Assembly: GCA_041752115.1 (NCBI GenBank)
Contig: JBGSHS010000450.1
Location: forward strand, 24,039-88,038
From: JAJRVM01 sp041752115
GTDB lineage: Bacteria > Planctomycetota > Planctomycetia > Pirellulales > Pirellulaceae
Length of the DNA: 64,000 nucleotides
Reading direction: 5' to 3'
Below the pieces are notes generated by a model, which was given only the letters and a program-made list of their open reading frames with translations, was not told where the DNA came from and did no database searches. The translations under genes were made by a program, and so were the position numbers. Shown piece after piece: positions 1 through 8,686 of this stretch; position 1 is the first letter of the stretch; every line of letters starts with the position of its first letter.

Positions 1-725
1 TGGTGGTTGGGATCCTCTCGCAGCGGAAGAGCCGCCTGTGGATTCTCGAGGTAGATCACACGAATCACGAACTGGCCGCGCAGTGCCAGTTCCAATTCTT
101 CCCGAGTCAGTTGGATAGGGATGGGGTACCGCGCTTCCAAGCCTTGTGGCGGGTACAAGCGGTTGATGATCTCGATGCTGGGAAATATCTCTTGCCCCTC
201 GTTGAACGGAATGCTGGTTACTCGCAGGCGATAGACACTACCCACCAGCAAACCGGCTTTGAGAGGTGCCGGGAGCGGGGGCTCAAACGTACCATCCATG
301 GCCAACGCCAACTGCGTTCCCTCGGGGGCTGAGATCTCGACGGGCTGGAAGTAACCAGGCAACGGTCCGCCGCGCAGGAGTTGTGCCTGCCCAATCGAAC
401 CGGGGGGCATGTCTGCTCGCTGGAAATAGTGGTAGGGACGGTAAATCGTAGCTGCCTGCGGAAGGACGTAGTTGCCCTGTGCTCCGAAGTCGGCCGAAGA
501 GGTGACTGGCATGAGACCTGGCATGGGAGCAATATCGGTGCGGGGAATGGGCCCGGTCGGTTGTGAAGCGACCGAGGGATTGGGCGGCCCTGGAACTACC
601 TGGCCCCTGACGCCCGACACGCTGATCACGACCAGCAGCAGCGCCCACACGGAACGGCCAAACAGTGGCGTGACCGTCCCTGTCATTCGCCGCTGTCGAG
701 CGAGGCGTTTGCAGTGTCGAACCAT
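1..725 (-). CDS. Exported protein of unknown function, partial (C-terminus outside window)
   Basis: Gene on the minus strand that runs off the left edge. The chosen ATG at 725 follows a GGGGAG Shine-Dalgarno at about 9 nt; an internal ATG at 686 is an alternative. The N-terminus has a basic stretch (MVRHCKRLARQRR) then a hydrophobic core ending near VRGQ, so a Sec signal peptide is likely. The mature part is Pro-rich. Its last visible ~80 residues (YRLRVTSI ... YPIPIQLTREELELALRGQF ... VIYLENP) match the middle of the next gene (YRLKISNV ... AIPIQFTEEDFDQVAAGNF ... VIYLPDP), so the two are tandem paralogues. Function is unknown. I infer a surface or periplasmic structural role from export and low-complexity composition only. 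Confidence 0.75.
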   Translation of the reverse strand, partial: MVRHCKRLARQRRMTGTVTPLFGRSVWALLLVVISVSGVRGQVVPGPPNPSVASQPTGPIPRTDIAPMPGLMPVTSSADFGAQGNYVLPQAATIYRPYHYFQRADMPPGSIGQAQLLRGGPLPGYFQPVEISAPEGTQLALAMDGTFEPPLPAPLKAGLLVGSVYRLRVTSIPFNEGQEIFPSIEIINRLYPPQGLEARYPIPIQLTREELELALRGQFVIRVIYLENPQAALPLREDPNH

Positions 726-914
726 GTTGATCGTTCTCCCCGGCTTCCTGGTTCCCTGTTCGCATCCTCGCGAGACGTTCGCCATCCCTGGTTGGTGCCG
801 TAGCGGAGTCTTCGACCTGAGCTGCAACATCACAGATGCTGCATCCCATCCGAACCTGGGCAACAAGGAAGTGATACTCTGTGCTCGTTCTCGACTGGTT
901 CAGCTACAAGAAAG

Positions 915-985
915 GTGGGAGGCGACTCTGGTTGCCGGCGCCGGAAGAGAGTTTTCTTCGCAGGGCGACGGGAGTCGCCTCCCAC
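915..985 (-). terminator. Perfect 14-bp inverted repeat, probable terminator/cruciform
   Basis: GTGGGAGGCGACTC at 915-928 is exactly complementary to GAGTCGCCTCCCAC at 972-985. The 43-nt spacer holds a CCGGCGCCGG palindrome and a GAAGA/TCTTC pair. On the minus strand the hairpin begins 25 nt after the stop of the gene ending at 1010 and is followed by CCTTTCTTG, so termination of that gene is the simplest reading. A small mobile (MITE-like) element is an alternative. Confidence 0.5.
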
Positions 986-1009
986 AGGCAGTTGCTCCAT
1001 CGTGGTGCT

Positions 1010-2230
1010 TTACCGCACACACTGGTTCGCGTCGTGAATCGTCTGACCGTAACGAAGCGGCGGATACATGCTCTGTTCTGTCACATGCATTCGCGTGGGC
1101 GGAGCCGGATAGCTGACGCCGGGCTGCTGGCGAACGTCGATTCGGAACTTGTGCGCCGGTTCGGGAATATGGTTGACCGTATGGTTCTTGATCACGTGCT
1201 TCTGCAGTCCCGCGGGAACTCCCAGTGGAATATGCGGCGGCCCGGGCAGCCCGATCGGAGTGCCGGAGATGGGCATGCCCCACTGCGGCGTCGTGACGCC
1301 GGACAAATGCGAAGGAACATTACCGTACGGAACGACCGTACCCGGCAGCAGAGCGGTTCCGGGCGGGCAGCCACGCTGGCAGTCGCCGTAAGGGCCGCAG
1401 GCACCGACACCACCCATGCCGGGAGCGCCCGCCATATAGCCACCGGCCTGCATCACACCCCCTTGGGCTCCGTCCATGGCACCAGGAACTTCGAGGTCTT
1501 TGTTGCCCATGCGGATAATGGCCAGGATCGAGCCGCGACGATCCGCTTCGACGATGGGGTCGATACCAGGATCAAGTCGCGTGCTGACCAGCGTGTCGAC
1601 TCCCGCCAGAGCCAGTTCCTGAAACTCCGGATCGGGCAGGTAAATCACCTTCGTGACGAAGTTGCCCGCTGCTACCTGGTCAAAGTCCTCTTCGGTGAAC
1701 TGGATCGGGATCGCGTTGTGAGCCAGATAGGCCTCCGTGCGCGGAGTGACCGGTCCGACTTCCAACGTCGGATAGCGCTCAACCCCCTCGCGACCTTCGA
1801 CGTTGCTGATCTTCAGACGATAGATGCCGCCGGTCGGAAACGCCGATCGGCCGGGAACGACTAATGGCTCAGAATCAAAATAACCGACGCCTCCGACATC
1901 CCAACTGACCATCATGCTCTCGGGCCGCGAGAACAAAATCTGGACGGTCGGCGGAGCGACAGGCATCATCATCATCCCCACACCACATCCCATCATGGGA
2001 CCGCCCATGGGACCACCCATGGGACCACCCATGGGACCGCCCATCATGGCCGTGTTCACCACGGGGGCTGGAGGAGGCGCAAGAACTCCTGGCCCCGGAC
2101 CACCAACGCCAGGCCCAGGCTCCAGGAGCCGCTCGGCTGGCGGCAGATTGTACGACCGGTGATGAGCACACCCCACCGCGGTCGCAGCGATGGCGATGAG
2201 CATGATCCAACGCGACATGCTGGTCTTCAT
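1010..2230 (-). CDS. Exported lipoprotein of unknown function with Pro-Met-Gly-Gly repeat
   Basis: About 406 residues from ATG 2230, which has a GGGGGG Shine-Dalgarno about 5 nt upstream; a longer start at 2278 would add 16 residues before the signal peptide. The N-terminus MKTSMSRWIMLIAIAATAVGCAHH is a lipoprotein signal with lipobox AVGC. It is followed by a Pro/Gly-rich linker with four PMGG units (residues about 60-75) and a Met-rich stretch. A central folded-looking region (residues about 90-230) is shared with the preceding partial gene. The C-terminal half is again Gly/Pro-rich with no recognisable motif. Probably envelope-anchored. I recognise no named family beyond the tandem paralogue. 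Confidence 0.8.
   Translation of the reverse strand: MKTSMSRWIMLIAIAATAVGCAHHRSYNLPPAERLLEPGPGVGGPGPGVLAPPPAPVVNTAMMGGPMGGPMGGPMGGPMMGCGVGMMMMPVAPPTVQILFSRPESMMVSWDVGGVGYFDSEPLVVPGRSAFPTGGIYRLKISNVEGREGVERYPTLEVGPVTPRTEAYLAHNAIPIQFTEEDFDQVAAGNFVTKVIYLPDPEFQELALAGVDTLVSTRLDPGIDPIVEADRRGSILAIIRMGNKDLEVPGAMDGAQGGVMQAGGYMAGAPGMGGVGACGPYGDCQRGCPPGTALLPGTVVPYGNVPSHLSGVTTPQWGMPISGTPIGLPGPPHIPLGVPAGLQKHVIKNHTVNHIPEPAHKFRIDVRQQPGVSYPAPPTRMHVTEQSMYPPLRYGQTIHDANQCVR
1997..2044. repeat. 12-bp tandem repeat, four units, inside the lipoprotein gene
   Basis: Four successive 12-bp units of GGGACCRCCCAT (plus strand) at 1997-2008, 2009-2020, 2021-2032 and 2033-2044 encode the PMGG repeat on the minus strand. 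Units 2 and 3 are identical, which suggests recent slippage and possible copy-number variation between strains. Confidence 0.85.
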
Positions 2231-2593
2231 AATATCCCCCCTACGCGGCGCTCGAGCCCGGTGAGACTTTGATAACAAGTGGGCTCCAGCTGCTGGTGAC
2301 TCCTAGCTGGTCTGTTCGGAACGAGTGTGGACAGTTCTGGACTGCACGGGCACTATCCTCGGCTTGCGTCGTCGAGCTTTTGGCGTGGACACCACCTCGC
2401 ATGCGACCCTACAATGGCCCGCCCAGGCTGGTCCCGCTCGTCCTGCGGCCTGATCGCTGTGCCACCGCACGTTCCGGTAGCCACATGCCAGGACGCTGGG
2501 TCATCCCGCGCAAGCAGTGCGGGAAAACGTCTCTGTGGGTTTTGATCGGCGTGATACAACGAGTTTCTTTGGCAAAACCAACACAACCGCACC
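2231..2593. other. Intergenic region between divergent genes
   Basis: 363 nt separating the divergent genes starting at 2230 and 2594. It should hold both promoters. I see no convincing -10/-35 pair, hairpin or small gene. Confidence 0.4.
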
Positions 2594-3604
2594 ATGAACT
2601 ATAGGTTGCCCATACTCGCAGTGGCTTTTACCGGGCTGGTGGGATTCGGCATGGTGGTTGGCTTGTATTCGCAAGTTGCTGTGGGGGAAGATGTTGCGTC
2701 GACTGGAGCGGGACCGCCACCCGCTGCCGCTGGACAGGAAGCCGAAGTGGTCGCCAGCGGACAGGATCTTGTCTCTCAAGCTGCTCAACGACTGCTCCTG
2801 GCGCCGGGAATTGAGGCCCGAACGCGCCAACGTGTGAATATCTTCGGCCAGCAGTTGGTCGGTTCGGGAACTTATTTGCAGCTCACCCATGGCCCCCGAC
2901 TCATGCTGAGACTTGACCTGAAATTGCAGGTGGGGGACCGGCCAACCAGCCTGCGGCAGATCAGCGACGGTGATTCGCTCTGGGTCTTGCGGCAACAAGA
3001 GGGAAACAACCGGGTGTCCCGTGTCAACGTGCGGCGGCTGCGCGATGCAGCGGCGAAGGCCGAGCCGGCTGCGTTATCCCCATCGCTCTGGATGGCCCTG
3101 GGTGGGGCTCCATGTCTCCTGGCCCAACTCGAAGAGAACTTCCAGTTTGGTCCCCCCCAACCGCAATTGATCGGCAAGCTGCCTGTCTGGTATGTGTCGG
3201 GGACATGGAAACCTCACGCGCTGGCCCGCCTGTTGCCCGAGCAGAGTGAAGCCATCCTGGCTGGCAAGCAGGCCGATCTCCAGTTGCTCCCGGAGCATCT
3301 GCCGCACGGTGTAACGTTGATCCTGGGACGTGATCAGGTCATCCCTTTGTTTCCCTACAGCTTCTCGTTTCATCGGGACGTTCCCGCCGAAGACGAGCAA
3401 CAGCCGTACCAGCGAATCCCGCTCGTGACCTGGGAGTTGTTCCAGGTCCGCGTTCGATCCGATCTGCCCACGTCGGAATTCGACTTCCGTCCAGCGGATC
3501 AAGAGATCGACGAACAGACCGAAGAGTATTTGCATCGGTTAGAGAGGGCAGTCAAGTCGCACAGCGCGGCCAAAACGCCTCAGTCTCAATCGGACCCTCA
3601 GTAG
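2594..3604 (+). CDS. Exported protein of unknown function, possibly LolA-like fold
   Basis: 336 residues. The N-terminus has a hydrophobic segment (LPILAVAFTGLVGFGMVVGL) that serves as a signal peptide or anchor, followed by an Ala/Pro/Gly linker. Residues about 55-130 (QRVNIFGQQLVGSGTYLQ ... LRLDLKLQVGDRPTSLRQIS, DGDSLWVLR) read like the curved beta-sheet repeat of LolA/LppX-type periplasmic proteins, in which reporter strands are followed by a statement about a variable that is printed; this is a weak resemblance. No catalytic motif is seen. No Shine-Dalgarno is obvious at the ATG. It stands alone between a divergent and a convergent neighbour. Treat it as a hypothetical envelope protein. 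Confidence 0.75.
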   Translation: MNYRLPILAVAFTGLVGFGMVVGLYSQVAVGEDVASTGAGPPPAAAGQEAEVVASGQDLVSQAAQRLLLAPGIEARTRQRVNIFGQQLVGSGTYLQLTHGPRLMLRLDLKLQVGDRPTSLRQISDGDSLWVLRQQEGNNRVSRVNVRRLRDAAAKAEPAALSPSLWMALGGAPCLLAQLEENFQFGPPQPQLIGKLPVWYVSGTWKPHALARLLPEQSEAILAGKQADLQLLPEHLPHGVTLILGRDQVIPLFPYSFSFHRDVPAEDEQQPYQRIPLVTWELFQVRVRSDLPTSEFDFRPADQEIDEQTEEYLHRLERAVKSHSAAKTPQSQSDPQ

Positions 3605-3774
3605 AATGCAGAGCACGGCACCTCGGATGTTCAAGGGGCCTCAAGCCGTTCATGTTCTGCAGATGTGCTGATGCTAAGAGTCTGCCAGGCCTTCGTCTTT
3701 AACGTGGATCCGCTCCCTTCTTGCCACGGGTGGATTGCCGGTGCAGCGTCGCCGGTCCTCGCACTTTCTGGACG

Positions 3775-4413
3775 CTACTGCAAATGAAAAGCGGCGTTCG
3801 TCGTCAGGACTTTCAGCTGTTCCTGCCGATAGCGAATCACGTTCACCCCACAATTGTCTTGATCGATGCTGCGGGCCTTGGCCAGTGGCACGCTTAACAT
3901 GTGGGCCAGGAGGACCCGGTTCACCACGTTGTGTCCGACGGCGAGGATGACCTTTCCCAGATTCTCACGCATCAGTTGTTGCAGCGCCGGCAGGACCCGG
4001 TCGAGCACCTGTTGCAGATTCTCTCCGCCAGCGTAACCGTGGGTGGCCGGGTCGGCGACGAACTGGGCGTAGGCTTCCGGTTCCTCGCGCTCGATTTCCA
4101 TCCAGCAACGTCCTTCCCAGCGTCCAACATTGACTTCGTGGAAGCGATCCACCGGCAGGGGAACAATGCCGTGCGGTCGCGCGATGATCTCGGCGGTCTG
4201 GGCCGCTCGCCGCAGAGGGCTGCAGAAGGCGGCAGCGAGCGGCTGAGTACATAAGAAGGAGGCCGTACGTTCGGCTTGCTGACATCCCTCTTCTGAGAGG
4301 GGTGAGTCATCAACCGTTCCCTGGATCCGGGGAGGGCGGGCGAGATTATTGAGGGTGGCCGCGTGTCGTACGAGAAACAGAAGGCAGGTATCGGAGGAAG
4401 CTTGGTAGGGCAT
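3775..4413 (-). CDS. Histidine phosphatase superfamily protein
   Basis: About 212 residues from ATG 4413; a TTG at 4431 would add six residues. The catalytic motif near the N-terminus is LVRHAATLNN, where the phosphohistidine His follows Arg and the usual RHG is RHA. Other family landmarks are the DSPLSEEG turn, CSPLRRAAQTAEI (second catalytic Arg), a VNVGRWEG segment and AVGHNVVNR with the second catalytic His. The length fits cobC/phosphoglycerate-mutase-like broad-specificity phosphatases. The substrate cannot be read from sequence: alpha-ribazole phosphate, phosphoglycerate and other phosphoesters are all possible. It lies 65 nt after the start-proximal gene pdxA in the same direction (pdxA ends at 4479), so the two may be co-transcribed. 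Confidence 0.85.
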   Translation of the reverse strand: MPYQASSDTCLLFLVRHAATLNNLARPPRIQGTVDDSPLSEEGCQQAERTASFLCTQPLAAAFCSPLRRAAQTAEIIARPHGIVPLPVDRFHEVNVGRWEGRCWMEIEREEPEAYAQFVADPATHGYAGGENLQQVLDRVLPALQQLMRENLGKVILAVGHNVVNRVLLAHMLSVPLAKARSIDQDNCGVNVIRYRQEQLKVLTTNAAFHLQ

Positions 4414-4478
4414 GGCGGAAGAGAATGTCAATGTGAGTTAAATGGAACTTTGCGGCGAAATGAGTGCATGGACGGCAA

Positions 4479-5537
4479 TTAGTGCCAAATCAGATGTTCA
4501 CGGCAGCGGACGAGCGAGGCGGCTGCTTCGATCGCTGCCACCATCGATTCGCACTGTGCGCTACCCTGCCACGCCCGGTCGTAGGCCGTACCGTGTGCCA
4601 CACTGGTGCGGATGACGGGCAAGCCGAGTGTGATGTTTACTGCCTGGTGCATGGTCAACAGTTTCAACGCGATGTGACCCTGGTCATGGTACATGGCGAC
4701 GACCGCATCGAATTCGCCGGCTGCGGCTCGTGACAGGAGGGTGTCTGCGGGATAAGGTCCATGAAGCTCCAGCCCAGACTGACGGCCCGCTTCCACTGCT
4801 GGCCGAATCAGCCGCAGTTCCTCGTCACCAAACCGTCCCGCTTCTCCACCGTGTGGATTGAGTGCACAGACTCCGATGCGCGGATGACGTGCATCTCCTT
4901 CTCCCAAGAGCATGGCACGGGTCACGACGTGGGCCAACTGAGCTGTCTGTACGATGCGTTGGGTGGTGATCAGGTGGAATACTTCGCGTAGCGCGACATG
5001 CAGGGTGACATGAGCGACTCCCAACCCGGCCAGCTGCCGATCGCCCTGCCGCCGGGCCAGGTAGAGCATCATGGCTACGTCACGAACCCCACAGAGATCG
5101 GCCAGCAATTCGGTGTGGCCAGGATAATCGTGTCCGGCAGCCGCCAGGGCTTCTTTGTTGAGTGGAGCGGTGACGAGGGCGTCGACCTGGCGTGCCAGGG
5201 CCAGTTGGCAGGCCCGCGTGACCGCCAGGTACGCGGCCTGACCGCCACGGGCATCCACACGGCCTGGTGTCAGGTGCAGGACATCGTCGCCACCGCAGGT
5301 GAGGCAGGGCATCTGATCGACCGACGAGTGCACGGCCGTGACGTGCTCCACGTTCACGACCTGGATGGGAGCCCTTACCAGTTCGACGGCGCGGCGCAAG
5401 AGCGACGGATGGCCGAGCACGACGGCTCGACATTTGTCGTGCCAGGCCGCGTGCCGCCATGCCTTGGCGATGGTCTCCGGTCCGACTCCCGTCGGATCGC
5501 CCATCGTGATTGCCAATAGAGGTTTCATGCAGCCCAT
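4479..5537 (-). CDS. pdxA: 4-hydroxythreonine-4-phosphate dehydrogenase
   Basis: About 352 residues. PdxA oxidises 4-phosphohydroxy-L-threonine with NAD(P)+ in the deoxyxylulose-phosphate-independent steps of pyridoxal phosphate synthesis, as a cytosolic metal-dependent dimer. Diagnostic motifs: KPLLAITMGDPTGVGPE at the N-terminus, NKEALAAAGHDYPGHTELLA with a metal-binding His, ALNPHGGEAGRFGDEE, and AMYHDQGHIALKL with the third metal-ligand region. The open frame extends to 5741, but that extension is Pro/Ala-rich and overlaps a 13-bp tandem repeat, so I start at ATG 5537 (AGG about 9 nt upstream) rather than at 5741; ATG 5528 is an alternative. PdxA-like enzymes of catabolic pathways exist, but no such pathway is nearby. 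Confidence 0.93.
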   Translation of the reverse strand: MGCMKPLLAITMGDPTGVGPETIAKAWRHAAWHDKCRAVVLGHPSLLRRAVELVRAPIQVVNVEHVTAVHSSVDQMPCLTCGGDDVLHLTPGRVDARGGQAAYLAVTRACQLALARQVDALVTAPLNKEALAAAGHDYPGHTELLADLCGVRDVAMMLYLARRQGDRQLAGLGVAHVTLHVALREVFHLITTQRIVQTAQLAHVVTRAMLLGEGDARHPRIGVCALNPHGGEAGRFGDEELRLIRPAVEAGRQSGLELHGPYPADTLLSRAAAGEFDAVVAMYHDQGHIALKLLTMHQAVNITLGLPVIRTSVAHGTAYDRAWQGSAQCESMVAAIEAAASLVRCREHLIWH

Positions 5538-5600
5538 TGTAGAGAGCCTGGCGCAGTGTGGTCCAGCCGGCACTCCGTATCGTGGGAGATGCCAGGAGAG

Positions 5601-5636
5601 GTGAGCAGGAGAGGTGAGCAGGGGAGGTGAGCAGGG
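5601..5636. repeat. 13-bp tandem repeat upstream of pdxA
   Basis: GTGAGCAGGAGAG (5601-5613), GTGAGCAGGGGAG (5614-5626) and a partial third unit GTGAGCAGGG (5627-5636), with a degenerate unit just to the left. It lies 60-100 nt upstream of the chosen pdxA start, in its probable leader. Confidence 0.8.
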
Positions 5637-5781
5637 ACCAGGCAGAGGCGAGCGGGACGCGGCGCACGGATGGTGCGAAGCCGCGTCGGCCGGGGGTGGC
5701 CGGGGATCACTTCCCGCCGCAGTTGATGCGGCGGTGACCAAGAGAGTGCGTGGCCAGGGATCTGGTGGCGTTGCTTATGTA

Positions 5782-5808
5782 TGACAATATTATGTCACAC
5801 GTTGTGAC
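5782..5808. promoter_or_regulatory. Overlapping inverted repeats, possible operator
   Basis: TGACA (5782-5786) pairs with TGTCA (5793-5797) around ATATTA, and the overlapping GTCACA (5794-5799) pairs with TGTGAC (5803-5808) around CGT. This AT-rich patch in GC-rich surroundings resembles a dimeric repressor or activator site. It lies about 250 nt upstream of pdxA and about 480 nt upstream of the SHD1 gene. No regulator can be assigned. Confidence 0.3.
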
Positions 5809-6290
5809 GCCATGGCGAGTGAATGCGGAGTGGGGGCTCTTCCTCAGGGCGGGCCCCCTGGCCAGGCGCGGTGCGTCCTGGCCGCAGGCGGCAGGGGCCG
5901 ACTGCGAACGGCAAGCGGTTGGCTTTCAGCGCGGATAGCCCTTGGGTGACGGAGGGGAGTTGGCTGTTCGGAACCGCCGGTTCTGCGTTTGCAGAGGGGC
6001 GAGCGACCGTGACTGGCACGCAGCCCGCTCGGCGATACGTCCGGTTTGTTCTGCGGATGCGGCGAGGATGGGAGAAACTCGCCTCTGTGAGGTTCCCAGC
6101 GGTTGCATTGTCCCGGCCGTCGGATAAAAATCTCTGTCGTCAGGAGAGGCTGTTGTCGGAGGGGACCGGAAGGGCCGTGGGCGGCTGGCTCTGAGCTGCT
6201 CGGCAGCGGGAAGCCAGGCTTGGCTGGCGGGACCCAGTCGAGTTCGTCGTCCGGACGTGGAAGTGGCACTTCCCGAAGAGAGAAAGGGTG

Positions 6291-8243
6291 ATGGGGGATC
6301 GCACGATGGCGGGAGCACGCACGCTTTTCTGGTTCGCGGTTTTGGCTGGAGTTCAGACGGTCGCCTGGGCTCAGTCAGATGGTCAGCGCGAGTGGAGTGA
6401 TGCAACGGGTAAGTTCAAGGTCGTGGGACGGTTGATTGAGGTCAAGGATGGGGTGGTATTCCTCGAGAATGGCGAGGGAAAGACCCTGCGGGTCCCGCTG
6501 GCCAAATTGAGCAAGGCCGACCAGGATTATCTCAGCGGCGGCTCCAGCCCATTCGAAATGGTGGAGTCTGAGAGCGGTGCGAAAGAAACCAAGAAGTCAA
6601 GCACTTCCGCCGGTAGTTCGACCGGTACGGCCTCTGCCAGGAGCAGCTTCGACTGGTCATCCTCGGTGACGGTTGAGTGGGATGATGTGGAGAATTTTAA
6701 CTCGATGGCGGGAGTCGAGTGGGCTGTGCCACTGCCGGAAAGCAATACGCTGAACTTCGAACCGAAGCGTGCGGCGATGGCCAAGAAGGCGAACTTCTTT
6801 GAGGGGATACACCCGCTGAGTGTGAATCCCATCTGTCAGCGAGCCGTCGTGGGATACAGTGTCTCGTTCAGTGTGCCACAGCCACTGAGTCGGCTGTCGC
6901 TGGTTGACCTCGTGGCGGGCAAATCCGTTAATGCGGAGCCGATTGAAGCGCATATGCGCCCGCTCGCCTTGTTGGATGACGGCCGCAGCGTGCTGATGGT
7001 GGGAGCGAGTGATGAACGCGGCGGACATGAGACGCCGGACCAGTTGCAGGTCTGGCAGTTCAATGGCAAGAAGGTCGTCCGGTCGGACAGTTGGGTGCCT
7101 TACCCGATGGACAAAGAGGAGTGGGGCAAGACCCAGAATGCTGCGGTTGTCTCGGCAGTACCGGTCGCAGCGAATCGTCTGCTCACCTGCAGCGACAAGG
7201 GGCATGTGGTCCTGTGGGAACTGGCTGATCGCCGTCCCCTCTGGCATGCGCGTTTGAGCGGCAACTTTGCTCTCGCTCCGTCGACCGATCGCAGCCTGCT
7301 GGCGGTGTTTGACGACAAGGCGATCATGGTCCTCAAGACCGACACGGCGGAGATCGTGGGGAGTACCGCGTTGGAGCAGAATACGCATGTGGCCTGGCCG
7401 CGGATTGCCTGGAGTCCGAGCGGCAAACGGTTGCTGATTTCCTACCATATGCAAGTACGCATGCTCGACGTGGAGAAGGGAGAATGGCTCTACAGTTACA
7501 GTTCTTCCAGCGGGCCGGCAGCTTCCCATGCGCTCAGTTGCCCCCACGATGACTACGCCCTGCTCGACAACCGGCTGTTGGTGCACTTGCCCACCAAGAT
7601 TCAGGTGTGCGAGTACCGCGATGCGGGCCAGATCGATATTGTGGGCGGCACGGCGTTCATTGCCATGCTGTCGGATGCTGGTGGACTGTTGGCGCCGGGT
7701 AAGTTCCCGCATCCAGCGGCCGAGAAAATGCTCGAAAAGGCTCAATCCGATCCGTCCGTATTCCTGATTCATCCCGGCGTCGAAGTGGCCATTGACGTGT
7801 CCCAAGTGAATCCGCAGTACCAGCAGACGGTGTTTCAGGGCTTAGAGAAGGCTGCGCAAGCATCCGGCTATAAGGTCGTGCAGACGTCGCCCATCTTTCT
7901 GTCGGCCAGCATTACGGGACCCAAGCAGGAAGCCGTCAGCTACATCGCCAGTGGCTCGTACGTGGTGAATGCCTATTCGTCGACCGTCAAGCTGCTCTGG
8001 AACGGCCGAGAGCTCTGGCAGACCGGGGGCAGCAATGTGCCGGGAGTGCTGATGACGAAACCGGGTCAGTCGATTGAGGAGGCGCTGGCGGAGGCGGGCC
8101 AGCAGCCCAACCTCGGTGTATTTGAGTCCGCTCGTTTTCCGGAGTTCATGCAGAAGCCGGCCGACAATCAGCAGGCGGGAAACAACAGCACCGCGCTGAT
8201 GGCATCTGCGTTCACGATGCAGGGGCTCGTGGATTCGCAGTAA
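6291..8243 (+). CDS. Exported SHD1-domain protein with WD40-like middle region
   Basis: About 650 residues. I start at ATG 6291, preceded by GAGAGAAAGGG; GTG 6288 is also open. A signal peptide ends near GVQTVAWAQ. Residues about 33-80 (REWSDATGKFKVVGRLIEV ... LENGEGKTLRVPLAKLSKADQDYL) match the SLA1 homology domain 1 (SHD1) that planctomycetes use in many exported proteins. A Ser/Thr-rich linker follows, then residues about 180-480 with repeated beta-propeller-like blades (LLTCSDKGHVVLWELADRR, RIAWSPSGKRLLISY). The C-terminal ~170 residues contain no motif I know. The stop codon overlaps the dtd start (TAATG), so the two are translationally coupled although their functions look unrelated. 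Confidence 0.85.
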   Translation: MGDRTMAGARTLFWFAVLAGVQTVAWAQSDGQREWSDATGKFKVVGRLIEVKDGVVFLENGEGKTLRVPLAKLSKADQDYLSGGSSPFEMVESESGAKETKKSSTSAGSSTGTASARSSFDWSSSVTVEWDDVENFNSMAGVEWAVPLPESNTLNFEPKRAAMAKKANFFEGIHPLSVNPICQRAVVGYSVSFSVPQPLSRLSLVDLVAGKSVNAEPIEAHMRPLALLDDGRSVLMVGASDERGGHETPDQLQVWQFNGKKVVRSDSWVPYPMDKEEWGKTQNAAVVSAVPVAANRLLTCSDKGHVVLWELADRRPLWHARLSGNFALAPSTDRSLLAVFDDKAIMVLKTDTAEIVGSTALEQNTHVAWPRIAWSPSGKRLLISYHMQVRMLDVEKGEWLYSYSSSSGPAASHALSCPHDDYALLDNRLLVHLPTKIQVCEYRDAGQIDIVGGTAFIAMLSDAGGLLAPGKFPHPAAEKMLEKAQSDPSVFLIHPGVEVAIDVSQVNPQYQQTVFQGLEKAAQASGYKVVQTSPIFLSASITGPKQEAVSYIASGSYVVNAYSSTVKLLWNGRELWQTGGSNVPGVLMTKPGQSIEEALAEAGQQPNLGVFESARFPEFMQKPADNQQAGNNSTALMASAFTMQGLVDSQ

Positions 8244-8686
8244 TGAAAGCCTGCATTCAGCGCGTCAGCCAAGCTCAGGTGCAAGTCGACGGGGTCATCG
8301 TTGGAGAGATCGATCGTGGCTTGCTGGTGCTGTTGGGTGTGGGACACGAGGATACCGAGCGCGATGCGGATTACCTGGCCGCCAAGCTCGTGGGGTTGCG
8401 CGTCTTTGAGGACGACGAGGGCAAGATGAATCGCTCACTCGAGGAAGTGAGTGGAGCCATGCTGGTCGTCAGTCAGTTCACGCTCTGGGGTGACTGTCGC
8501 AAGGGAAAGCGTCCCAGCTTCGTGGCGGCAGCGCCGCCCGCCATGGCAGAGCGACTCTACGAGCACTTCTGTATTGCCGTGGAACGACTCGGCATCACGG
8601 TGGCGCGTGGCGTCTTTCGCGCTCATATGGATGTCACACTGACCAATGATGGTCCGGTGACGATCAATCTCGAGAGCAAGCGCTAA
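8243..8686 (+). CDS. dtd: D-aminoacyl-tRNA deacylase
   Basis: 147 residues, the normal family length. The enzyme hydrolyses D-amino acids, and glycine mis-attached to tRNA(Ala), from tRNA, a cytosolic proofreading step. The N-terminus MKACIQRVSQAQVQVDGVIV is canonical. The two active-site signatures are present: SQFTLWGD (residues about 77-84) and NDGPVTINLES near the C-terminus, corresponding to the Gly-cisPro element that excludes L-aminoacyl substrates. The start overlaps the upstream stop by one base. The end overlaps the convergent gene by 4 nt (8683-8686). Confidence 0.96.
   Translation: MKACIQRVSQAQVQVDGVIVGEIDRGLLVLLGVGHEDTERDADYLAAKLVGLRVFEDDEGKMNRSLEEVSGAMLVVSQFTLWGDCRKGKRPSFVAAAPPAMAERLYEHFCIAVERLGITVARGVFRAHMDVTLTNDGPVTINLESKR

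Larger units (their letters stand above)
5538..6290. other. Intergenic region between divergent genes pdxA and the SHD1 gene
   Basis: About 750 nt. It contains the 13-bp tandem repeat near 5601 and the inverted-repeat cluster at 5782-5808, both listed separately. Open frames here are GC-rich shadows with no recognisable protein. Confidence 0.4.

Noticed and set aside
881..1864. 327-residue plus-strand frame opposite the lipoprotein gene
   Set aside because: Antisense shadow of 1010-2230; no Shine-Dalgarno, signal or domain, and the minus-strand protein has a clear lipoprotein signal.
5588..5636. Tandem repeats considered as a CRISPR array
   Set aside because: Units are 13 bp with no spacers; simple slippage repeats, as at 35981-36019.
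5528..5741. N-terminal extension of PdxA (about 70 residues)
   Set aside because: Pro/Ala-rich and overlapping a tandem repeat; family members start at the MKPLLAITMGD region.
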